A stretch of DNA of 64,000 nucleotides from Bin87 sp965116565 (GTDB lineage Bacteria; Chloroflexota; Dehalococcoidia; Lucifugimonadales; UBA3495), in contig OZ220699.1 of NCBI GenBank assembly GCA_965116565.1, positions 2,728,001 to 2,792,000 of the forward strand. The letters run 5' to 3'. Each line of letters opens with the position of its first letter. Within the stretch, counting starts at the first letter, position 1. Below are positions 24,982 through 33,800 of this stretch, in pieces. The notes under the pieces are model-generated. The model did no database searches, was not told the DNA's origin, and saw nothing but the letters and a program-made list of their open reading frames with translations. Made by a program: the position numbers and the translations under genes.

Positions 24982-26784
24982 ATGAGCGTGTTTAATCCGA
25001 CCAAACACCTGAGGATTGCGTCGTGTGTGATCCCCCTGCTGGCGATTATGTTCATCGCGGGTTGCGGAGACACGTCGGCTCCAGCCGCCGCACCTCCAGC
25101 GGACACGTCGGCTCCCCAATCCGAGGCGCCCATGGCCACCACCGCCGCTCAGGCCGCCGCGGCCCCGGCAGCGGCTACCGCGGTTCCCACGGCGGCGCCC
25201 CAGCCGGCGGCGGCTGACACCGGCCCCGTCGAGGCCAGGGTCGAGCGCCTCGTCATTGCCTTCACCCAGCCGACCCATGAGACGAACATACCGTGGTTCG
25301 GCGCCCGAACCATGCTGTCCCAGTTCAATCCCATCCAGGAGACCCTGATCGACCTGCACCCCGAAACCGGTGAGTTCGCCCCGAACCTGGCCACCAGTTG
25401 GTCAATGGGCGCAGACGGCAAGAGTTGGACGGTGGACCTGCGGGAGGATGTGCCGTTCCACTCCGGTTTCGGCGAATTCACCGCGGAAGACGTCGCCCAC
25501 ACCCGAGCGCTCATGGGCCAGGAGGACGGGGTCAACACCCTGAACAGCGTGTGGCGGGAGACAGTGGACCGGGTCGAGGTGGTGGACGATCACACGGCGA
25601 TATTCCATCTGACCGCTGCCGAACCTGATCTGGATTTTGCCCTGTCCATCGGCGGCGACCTCCTGATGATGAGCCAGGCCCACTGGGACCAGGAAGGTGA
25701 GGAGGGACTGGAGCAGCGCATCATCGGCACCGCTCCGTACCGGTACGTTGAACGCGAGGTGGGCCAGTCCATCCTGTTTGAGCGAGTGGACTACGACCAC
25801 TGGCGGGTCGGACGCCCGGACTTCAACGAAATGCAACAGGTTTTCGCTCCCGAGGCCGCGACCCGGCTAGCCATGCTCTTGGCCGAAGAGGCGCATGTGA
25901 CCGCGCTGCCTCGCGAGGGACTGGCGCAGGCCGCGAGCCAGGGCATGGAAATAGTCAACAGCGGAATTGGCGGCACGCACACAATGTTCCTGTTCGGGGG
26001 TCTGTACTTCATAACGGGCGACGAAGCCTACGACCCGTCCATCCCGTGGGCGGCTCCCGGGGAGAAAGGCCGGATGGTGCGACAGGCTCTGAACAAAGCC
26101 GTTGACCGCGATGAGATCAACGAGTTCATTTTCAAGGGCGGAGGCGCGCCGTACCGGGTGGTGGACTACCATCCCACTTTGCCCGGCTTCAATCCTGAGT
26201 GGGATGAACGGTGGGATGAGATGTACGGATTCGATCCCGACCGCGCCAGGGAACTGTTGGCCGAGGCGGGTTACCCGGACGGCTTCCCAATGAAAATATA
26301 TGGCGCGCACACGCTCCCCGGCGTGCCGGAGCTTCCAGACGTGTCCGAGGCCATCAGCATCTACTTCACTGAAATCGGGATCGACGTGGAGATAGTGAGC
26401 GTTGAATTCAGCGTGGTCCGCAATCAGTTCCGCAACAAACTGGAGAACGAGTTTCTCTACCCACTGCGCAGCAGTCGCCGGCCGTTGCAGCAGCAGATCC
26501 GCGTCCACAACATGCCGGCTCCCCTGGGAGTGGGCCACTTCTACGAAAGCGATTTCATCGTGGAGAAATACGAGGAATTGACACGAACGTTGGACACGGC
26601 CGAACGCGACCGCATTTTCCGCGAAATCGGCGACCACAAGTTTGAGAATTTCGCCTCGATGCCGCTCCACTGGCTATTCATCCAGGTCGCGGTGGACCCG
26701 GAAATCGTGGCCGAGTACAAGTTCACCGGAACGGCCGGCTGGAATTTCAGCCACATGGAGACCATCAAAGCGGTGCCCAAATAA
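24982..26784 (+). CDS. Family 5 extracellular solute-binding lipoprotein (peptide/nickel type)
   Basis: A 600-residue ABC-transporter binding protein of the DppA/OppA class. It has a lipoprotein signal peptide with lipobox FIAGC (Cys28), followed by an Ala/Pro/Thr/Ser-rich spacer to about residue 80 that would tether it to the membrane surface. The SBP_bac_5 body then starts (QFNPIQETLIDLHPETGEFAPNLATSW, WTVDLREDVPFHSGFGEFTAEDVAHT), with GRMVRQALNKAVDRDEIN and PDRARELLAEAGYPDGFPMKI further on. GGAGGGG precedes the ATG. No permease or ATPase gene flanks it, so it is an orphan. The ligand may be a peptide or another small molecule. Confidence 0.92.
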   Translation: MSVFNPTKHLRIASCVIPLLAIMFIAGCGDTSAPAAAPPADTSAPQSEAPMATTAAQAAAAPAAATAVPTAAPQPAAADTGPVEARVERLVIAFTQPTHETNIPWFGARTMLSQFNPIQETLIDLHPETGEFAPNLATSWSMGADGKSWTVDLREDVPFHSGFGEFTAEDVAHTRALMGQEDGVNTLNSVWRETVDRVEVVDDHTAIFHLTAAEPDLDFALSIGGDLLMMSQAHWDQEGEEGLEQRIIGTAPYRYVEREVGQSILFERVDYDHWRVGRPDFNEMQQVFAPEAATRLAMLLAEEAHVTALPREGLAQAASQGMEIVNSGIGGTHTMFLFGGLYFITGDEAYDPSIPWAAPGEKGRMVRQALNKAVDRDEINEFIFKGGGAPYRVVDYHPTLPGFNPEWDERWDEMYGFDPDRARELLAEAGYPDGFPMKIYGAHTLPGVPELPDVSEAISIYFTEIGIDVEIVSVEFSVVRNQFRNKLENEFLYPLRSSRRPLQQQIRVHNMPAPLGVGHFYESDFIVEKYEELTRTLDTAERDRIFREIGDHKFENFASMPLHWLFIQVAVDPEIVAEYKFTGTAGWNFSHMETIKAVPK

Positions 26785-26919
26785 ACGTCGGGAATCCATT
26801 ACTGCATGCGCCGCCGCCCGCAACATGGGCGGCGCTGATTAGCAGCCGGTCGGTTCTCCTTGCCACGCGGTTCTATTGACGCCACCGCTGGGTCTCTCAG
26901 CCGGCCGAAACTGGAAACG

Positions 26920-27201
26920 CTACAGAGGTGATTGCCTCTTGCCATTCGACCGGTCGATAACCGACAGGATGCGGGCCGCTTCACGGCGCGACCACACCGC
27001 CGGGTTCAGCACCTCTTGGTAGCGGGCGTAGTCGTCCTGATCGCGGCGGCCCATGACGCGGAGCGCCGCAGCCACGGTGCGTTGACCCGGAGTCAGGATC
27101 GCACCCATCAGCAGAAGTTGAGCATTCTGCCAAGTCGGGTTGGTGAACAGCGTCGCGAAGGGGACGAGTACGGCTGCAACGGCATCGGGCAGGGTGAGCA
27201 T
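26920..27201 (-). pseudogene. N-terminal fragment of an IS701/DDE-type transposase
   Basis: A 93-codon open frame whose first 80 residues match the N-terminal region of DDE_5/IS701-type transposases from memory: FTNPTWQNAQLLLMGAILTPGQRT, then AALRVMGRRDQDDYARYQEVLN and PAVWSRREAARIL. It then runs out in SVIDRSNGKRQSPL and stops. The DDE catalytic domain (roughly 300 more residues) is absent, so it is a remnant. It sits directly beyond the 3' end of the decayed surface-protein gene, which it may once have interrupted. Confidence 0.8.
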
Positions 27202-27279
27202 GGCTGGGCCTTCCGTGAGAAGTCGGGTCAGGCCAGTTTACCCTGACTTTATACTTTTCCAAAAATGCGGAAAGCTCAC

Positions 27280-28809
27280 ATAAGAGGAGTCGTATAGCAG
27301 CACGGCCGGACGGAACAGGTTGCCGCCGCCGGTCTTCCGGTGCAGGGAGACCGTAAGCCGATACTATTGGCTTGCAGGCCCGTCAATCCGGAAGCCGTCG
27401 CCGGTCTCATAGTCGCGGTCGGGTTGGTCCTCGTCGGTCTGGAGTACCCCCTGGCGCCGCCGTCGAGGGGCGCCAGCCTTCTCCTGCGCCGGTTCGAGTT
27501 CGGCCGGTCACGATAGCTGCGTTCCGAAACGCTACGCGGCATCTCATCAACCCTGACCTCGTAGTTGCCCGTGGCGTCGCTGAAACCGTGATCGAAGACA
27601 TAGCACGTGCCGGTGCGTCTGATCCGGACATCCAGCAGGGAATCGCGGTCCAGCCCGCTGCTGTTGTCCTAAATCTCGCAGTTGGAATCACCCAACAGCA
27701 TGGTGACCTGGTCGTTGGCAAGGGGTAGTGTCTGGCCGTCGGAGGACGCGAGGAGGACCAACGGTTCTTGCAGGTGAAGGTAAGTGGCGCGGCCTCTCAT
27801 CTGGATACGATAGTCCTTGCCCCTGGCGAGCGTGGCTTTGAATGTGTCGGCGTCCGGGGCGTTTCTGATATATCCCCAAACGTCGCTCCGGCCGTCCCTA
27901 ATTTTGCCTTGGGTCCCGGTGACGTCCGGCAGGTCCCGCATGAACGATTCCGAACCGCAAGGCGTGTGGCCTCCTCGGAAGCCAACCCGACAGTCGGAGT
28001 CACCCCTTGCAGCTCTGCGAAATGGACGCTGTAGTTGCTGTCGCGGTCCCTGGCGTTGCAGTAGATTCGTCCGCCCCCGCCCATCTTGACGAACTAGCCG
28101 TGCTGGTCGTACAGGAGGATGAGCGGCGACGAGGAGGCAAACCTGCCGATCACCCGGATCTCGTACTTGCCGTGGTCCCGCAGGTTGAACTTCAACCAGT
28201 CGAGTCCTTGCCCGCGCGCCCCTCGGCGTTGAGAATTTTGCCGTCCGTGCTGCCTTCGATGTGCATGAGGCCCTCGCTCCAGACTCCGCCGTAGAAGTCG
28301 TCGTTGGGCAGCACCACCCGATCTCGCAGCTTCCACACCAAATCAAAGGTGTTGAGAGTGGAGCCGGTCTGCTCGATCCTGATGTACCGGGTTCCTGGGC
28401 CGATCACGCGCCAATCCACAGCGTCGTGGTGGACCGGATTGCTGCCCGGGCCCCGGGTGCCCCTGCGGTTCTGATGGAAGATCATGTCGCCCCGGTTGTT
28501 CGTGATTTTCAGCGTCGCGTCCCACACGTCCTGGTTCATGGCTCCGATGCGGCCTTCGCTTTCCTGGGTGAGGACGAACCTGTGGCAGTTGATCGAATCG
28601 CTGCTGTACTGGAGGGTCTGGTTGGTCCGGTACCCGGAGGTGGCGCTGTCCCAGTTCGCCGGGTCGGTGGCCGTGGCGGGGGTTTCGTTGCCGGTGGCGC
28701 CTGGGCAGAGGGAAGGCGCCCGGCCCAACGAAAGGAGGCGGCGATATTCCGCCGTAGCCGGGCAGCGGAGAGCGCCAGTCGTGGTGCGCCTCGCCGATGC
28801 CGTGTTCAC
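27280..28809 (-). pseudogene. Decayed PPC-repeat surface/secreted protein
   Basis: Coherent protein sequence appears in successive frames. Frame a (28809 to about 28205) has TNQTLQYSSDSINCHRFVLTQ, MNQDVWDATLKITNNRGDM and DFYGGVWSEGLMHIEGSTDGKI. Frame b then reads LDWLKFNLRDHGKYEIRVIGRF and SSPLILLYDQHG, meets a TAG (28094-28096), and continues GGGGRIYCNARDRDSNYSV. Frame c has DADTFKATLARGKDYRIQMRG, a TAG at 27669-27671, then DVRIRRTGTCYVFDHGFSD and NYEVRVDE; a last piece YRLTVSLHRKTGGGNL lies in another frame. The recurring D-x-F-x-x-x-L-x-x-G-x-x-Y-R-I pattern is that of PPC (bacterial pre-peptidase C-terminal) domains. At least three frameshifts and three stops make it non-functional. Confidence 0.75.
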
Positions 28810-28922
28810 ACCGCCCCGCGATGTCGGGAGTTGTTGCTACGCTGCCATTGTCGGCTCTGGCGGCGGTTCGGCGGAATCCCGCAAGACGGACAATCCGGCG
28901 CCGGTGAGGGTTAGTAACGGTT

Positions 28923-29492
28923 TCAGGCGTCCGAGGCCGGGTCGGGGTCCTGATCGGATGTAGGGGTTCCCTGGAACCGGTTGCTCTGCTCTGCGGCAAA
29001 GGCGTTGGGGCGGGCCAGCATTTCCACGTTGACATCGACGAAGGTCTGCATGATCCGTTCCTCGGCGGCGGAGAGCAATTCCAGGCCCCGGGTCGCCACG
29101 GACAGTTCCTCGTCGGTCATCATTTCAGCGACCAGCTTCAGACGCTCGCCGCCCACGCTGAACGTATCCTTGATCAGGCCTCTGCCCGCCTCGGTGACGT
29201 CGCAGATCACCAGCCTGCGGTCGCCGGGGTCCGCCCGGCGCTCCACCAGGCTCCTCTCTACCAGTCGGTCGACCATCGACCCGGTGGTAGAAAGGGACTT
29301 GTCCAGCATGATAGCCAGGCGGGTCATGTTCATGGCGCCGCCGCTTTCCAGCAGCAGAAGGGCTTTCACCTGCTGCATGGTGAGTTCCTGGCCACCCATC
29401 ATCTCCGCCCGGCCCAGGTACAGGCGCCGGTTCAAAAATTCGATGGCGGTAAGCATGCGCCGCATCAAATCGTCCCGCGTTTCATGATCCAT
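28923..29492 (-). CDS. MarR family transcriptional regulator
   Basis: A 189-residue winged-helix regulator. The recognition part reads MTRLAIMLDKSLSTTGSMVDRLVERSLVERRADPGDRRLVICDVTEAGR, the standard helix-turn-helix plus wing (D-x-R-x-x-x-V/I). The flanking helices would form the dimer interface. The C-terminal 25 residues are polar and unusual. The ATG at 29492 is used, with GGGAG upstream; the frame extends to 29528. MarR proteins usually repress themselves and a neighbour in response to phenolics or other ligands. No intact partner gene is adjacent, since both sides are decayed DNA. A palindrome at 29569 lies in its promoter region. Confidence 0.92.
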   Translation of the reverse strand: MDHETRDDLMRRMLTAIEFLNRRLYLGRAEMMGGQELTMQQVKALLLLESGGAMNMTRLAIMLDKSLSTTGSMVDRLVERSLVERRADPGDRRLVICDVTEAGRGLIKDTFSVGGERLKLVAEMMTDEELSVATRGLELLSAAEERIMQTFVDVNVEMLARPNAFAAEQSNRFQGTPTSDQDPDPASDA

Positions 29493-29568
29493 GATTCGCT
29501 CCCTGCTTCGTGGCGCGGGAGGCGGCAAACCGCCCCTGCCCCAACACTTTTGTATTTCGCCATAGTAA

Positions 29569-29579
29569 TGTCATTGACA
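29569..29579. promoter_or_regulatory. Palindrome near the MarR promoter (candidate operator)
   Basis: TGTCA-T-TGACA is a perfect odd palindrome about 80 bases upstream of the MarR start. It overlaps a possible plus-strand -35 (TTGACA). Its position and symmetry fit autoregulation, but it is short. Confidence 0.35.
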
Positions 29580-29933
29580 GTCGAGAGTCCCCATATTCTA
29601 TAATCTGGCCGCTCTAAATTAGTCGTCGTAACCGTAATATCTGATGTGCCTGATACATCGGCTATTCAGATAACCCGATAATTCCGATAAGAACGATGTA
29701 CCTGACGATACGATATATCCGAGTACACGATATAGCTCCACAAACCTTCCACAAGCCATTTGTCCACTTGACTAGCTGATACCCAACCGCGGGGCGGATA
29801 CACTCATTCGCGTAGGTGACTGCCACCAACTCCCGGGACAGGTTGGACTATTGGTAACAGTCAATCACTGTTCGAGATATGTGAACGCCGCAAACCAGTC
29901 TGAACCTACTCCCCGGACGATTCCCGCCACCAC

Positions 29934-29964
29934 CCCCGGCCTACATATTAGACCATGGCCGGGG
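29934..29964 (+). terminator. GC-rich hairpin
   Basis: CCCCGGCC and GGCCGGGG pair around a 15-base loop and are followed by TTTATG. It may be a terminator, but the T tract is short and no intact plus-strand gene precedes it. Confidence 0.4.
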
Positions 29965-30149
29965 TTTATGTTTCGCATGAAGGACCACAGCAGTGTATTG
30001 CGGACGTTGTTACGCGGCACCCAGGTCCCAATCATATATTTCATGCGGACCTGCGACGGGGCACACCACGGGAAACATTCGCAGGCGCCGGCGTGGGGTG
30101 TACCAGTTGACTTTGGACTTGCCCAGGAACCCGCCGGGCTTCAGTTTCG

Positions 30150-30885
30150 GTATCGGAGTGGACGCAGAACTGGCTGGACCGGTGGGTGAAGCTCAACCGG
30201 GCGTTCACCACCCAGGAGCACTACGCCAGCATCATCGACCTGTACGTGAATCCCCGGATCGGCCACCTGCCGGTTGATCTGCCGGGCCCGCCGGACATCT
30301 ACGCGATGGAGGCGCGGCTCATATCGCGGAGGGACTAGCACCCAAAAACGTGCGTCTGGTCCACACAGTCTTGTCCGGCACTTCACGGCAAGCGGAGCGC
30401 ATGGACGTGGAGGGGGCAAATCCGGTGGCGTTGGTGGTCCCGTCGTCCTTTGAGCAGGCGGAGGTGATCACGCCCGACGTTGCCGGCGTGCGCAGGATGC
30501 TGGAGGTGGCCCGGGAGAAGGGTGATTCCTTGACTCCCTGCTGCACCTGATCACCGACACCGGGATGCGGCCGGGCGGGGCCCCGGCGCTGCCGCAGGAG
30601 AACGTGAACCTGGACGGGGCGTACCTGCAGGTCGTGGAGACCGGCGCGAAAACCCACCCTCAAGACATCGTCGTGGGCCGCACCGAGGCCAAGAGATCCG
30701 TCGGTATCGTTGACCTGGACCCCGGAACCGTCGCCTTGCTGACGGAGCGTCGGGCGCGGCCGGAGGATGCCGACGGCGACGCCGTGCCGGACAGAGTTGG
30801 CAGGATGCTGAATGGTCTTGCCGCGCCTATCGGCGCTCAACCAACTGGCCGAGGCCGACGCAGGTGGGAACTCAGTTCAGGTTGA
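30150..30885 (+). pseudogene. Frameshifted, truncated tyrosine integrase
   Basis: Three successive frames form one phage-type integrase. The first, 30150-30338, reads TQNWLDRWVKLNRAFTTQEHY and IGHLPVDLP, the SAM-like core-binding domain, and ends in TAG. The second, about 30338-30530, reads APKNVRLVHTVLSGTSRQAERM and FEQAEVITPDVAGVRRMLEVA. The third, from about 30532, reads LLHLITDTGMRPGGAPALPQENVNLDGAYLQVVETGAKT and then KRSVGIVDLDPGTVALLTERRA. The C-terminal H-x-x-R and catalytic Tyr region is missing, so it cannot recombine DNA. In the TGMRPGGA segment the usual Arg is present, but the following R-G-E-A is altered. It runs up to and overlaps the Lhr gene end. Confidence 0.85.
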
Positions 30886-33800
30886 ATCTGTTGGCGGCTA
30901 CCGGCGCCAGCAAATCATGGTCGGGCAGAGGCCAGTCCGGTCGGGTTGAATCCTGGTAGGTGTCAAGGGGCCGACTCTGCTCCGGCTGGGCGGCCCGGAG
31001 CGCCCCGTACAGGAGGTTTGCAGCGGCGGTTATCGTGCCCGGGTCGGCGTTGGCGCGGTTGACGACGCGACCCTTTTCCAGCGACGCCACGGGGACGCCA
31101 TCGCGGAACACGATGCGGTTGCCGAGTTGGGACGGCACCCGTTCGCCCGGCGTGACGATGCCGATCAGATTCAGGGGATCACTGGCCGAAATGACTTCCA
31201 TGACGCCGGTGGCGGGAGCGCGATGGGTTTCGCGCAAGGCCGAGACCGCGTCCGGCATGGCGAATTGCTCTCCCACAAATCCGGACACGAAGCGGCCGCC
31301 CCTGATCTCACCCCTGAGCTCAAGGCGGCGGTAGACGCGCACCAAATCCCGCCACCGCGGAGCCATCCTCTCCCGGGCGATCAACTCGGGGAAAACCACG
31401 CCATACCGGTACAGCAGTTGCATAGCCCGAGCTTCCAGCGGATCCTCCGCCGGATCCAGGGATTCCAGCAAGGACCACCGGCCGGCGCTGACCTGCCGCT
31501 GTGATCGGGAACGGAAAGACGAGGACGGCTGGTTGCCGTCGAGGTGGGCTCGCAAAGGACCCGGCTCGGGCTTGCCATCGCGGCGGGTGCGTTTCCGGTC
31601 CGCCCGACCCCGGTTTGGTTTCCGGCCAATCCGGGCACGGAGGGGGAGAATGCTGTCAGATGTGACCAATCCGTTGGCGGTGAGCGTCCACAGGGCCTCC
31701 TCCACGTCGGTCGGCAGGCGGCGGGTGCGGGCGATCAGGTCGCTCTGGAAACAGGCGCCCCGGGTGGACAGAATCTCGATTATCTCGGCGGCGGCCCCGG
31801 TAAGGCTCTCAGGGCTTTCGGGCGCCGTGTCCAACAGCCAGTCCAGGGACTCGCGCAGTGACAGCGTGATGGCAGAGGAGCGGGTGAGGGCGGCGGCTCG
31901 CGGGGCGGCACCGGTTCGGGAAGCGAAGTTGTTCCCACGGGACAGGCGTCCCCAAACGACCTCGCCACCGGTGCAAAGTCGGTCCAACAACTCAGGCTTG
32001 TAATCAGGCACTCGCCGCGCCAGCAACTCGGGCTCCCAGGCGGCAGCCGCGGTCTCGAATCCCTGGAGTTGGTCGATGACGTCCAGCAATCCGCCCTCGC
32101 CGAAAGATTCCCAACCTGCTGCCGCGTGCTGCCATCGAAACAGGAAGCGCATGAAGGACGCCTGGGGGACGGGTTCGATCTCCCGCCTCAGACGGCCCAC
32201 GGTGGCGCGGTGGATGCGAGCGAGGATACGGCGGTCGCAGAATTCCTCCCCAGCGCCGGGACGATAACTGCCCCGGAGCACCAGTCCCTCGTTTTCCAGT
32301 CCGGCCACAGCGGTATCGACGTCGGACGGGGAGAGAGCAAGCAGTTGCCCCATCTCCATGCTGGTGAACGGACCCGAGCACTCGGCCCAACCCCTCACCA
32401 GGTGCAGGACCGCTGACTCGCGCTCGATCCCCTGGCCATCGCGTCCGCCGGCCGGCGGCAGCAGGCTGACTTTTCCTTCGATCATCGCACCGGGATAGGC
32501 AGCGGCGACGAGCGCGGAGTGCTCGGCTGCTAGCCAGAGGGTCGTGCCGTCCGATGGGATGATACGCAGCGCCCGCCCGGATCGGGCCAGGTCCTCCAGC
32601 CATTCGCGTATCGTCACACGGGTAGCCGGCTCAGTGCGCGATTCCAGTTCGTCGAGCGGAGCCACGCCCAGGGTCAACAGCGCGTCATGAAGTTCGTCGG
32701 CGTCACGAATGGCGGGCCAGGCATAGGCCGTCTCTTCGCGGATGGCGTCCGGGTCCAGGGCGGACAGATCGCGAGCATCCTCCGGCAAAGCGCGGCGCAG
32801 GGAGACGGCGCGGGCACGTCGCTCTTCCAGCGGCGCGTCGTCGAGGAAGGCGTAGGGCATGGCGTTGAGGATCTGGTGGGCGAACACCGACGGCTGCACC
32901 GTGTCCTTGGCGAACACCTCAATCTCGCCGGAGCGTATGGACTTCAGGACAGCTTTCAATCCTTCCAGGCTCATCGCCTCGGTGAGGCAGTCTCGGGTGG
33001 TCTCGAACACCAGCGGGTGGTCGGGCGGCACGATGTCTCCGGGTGCCGCGTTGTCCTGGCACTGGACCTGGGCCGGAAACACTGCGGCCAGCAGGTCGTC
33101 GGAGCGCATTCTTTGCAGCGGCGCCGGCACCTTCTTGCCACCGGTGTGCCTGAGCAGAGCCAGAAAACGTGAGGCGTTCCAGCGCCAACGGGTGCCGTAC
33201 AAGGGGGCTTGAAACACCGCCTGGGTCAGCACCTCCTCCACGGTGTTTGGGGAAAGGTAGTTGAACACGTCGCCCAAAGGGAAAGCCATGTTGGGGCCCA
33301 GGGAAAAGTTCAACCCGTCGTCGGTGGCGGAGGCCTGGAGCTCGAAGTCGAAGGTGCGGCAGATGCGCTTGCGTAGGGCCATGCCCCAGGCCCGGTTGAT
33401 GGCCGCGCCGAAGGGAGCGTGAATAACCAGTTGCATCCCGCCGCTTTCGTCGAAGAAACGCTCGGCCACCACCCGGTTGGCCGTGGGGACGACGCCCAGC
33501 ACCCGTTTTCCCTCGATTAGATAGGCAACCAGCTGACGGGCGACCTCCGGGGAAACCCCGGTTTCGGATACCAGCCAAGCTTCCGCATGCTTTGGGTTAT
33601 CCAGCAGCGCGTCGATACCCTCCCGAAGTTTAGTGATCTCATCGGAGAGTTCCCAGGTTCGGCCGGGGGCTTCGCCCAGCCAGAAGGGGATGGTCGGCAG
33701 GTTGCCCTGGGCGTCTTCGACGCGAACCCGGCCGCTTTCCACGCGGCGGACCTTCCAAGGAGTGTTGCCCAGCAGAAAGATGTCGCCGGCCATGCTCTCG

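Larger units (their letters stand above)
29493..30149. other. AT-rich intergenic region next to the MarR gene
   Basis: About 650 bases. The part from 29550 to 29760 is markedly AT-rich, with many CGATA/GATAT words. It contains a TTGACA (29574-29579) and a TATAAT (29599-29604) on the plus strand with a long 19-base spacer, and a short palindrome. From 29934 there is a hairpin. The last 100 bases may be the extreme, unreadable 5' part of the integrase relic. No intact gene is seen. Confidence 0.5.
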
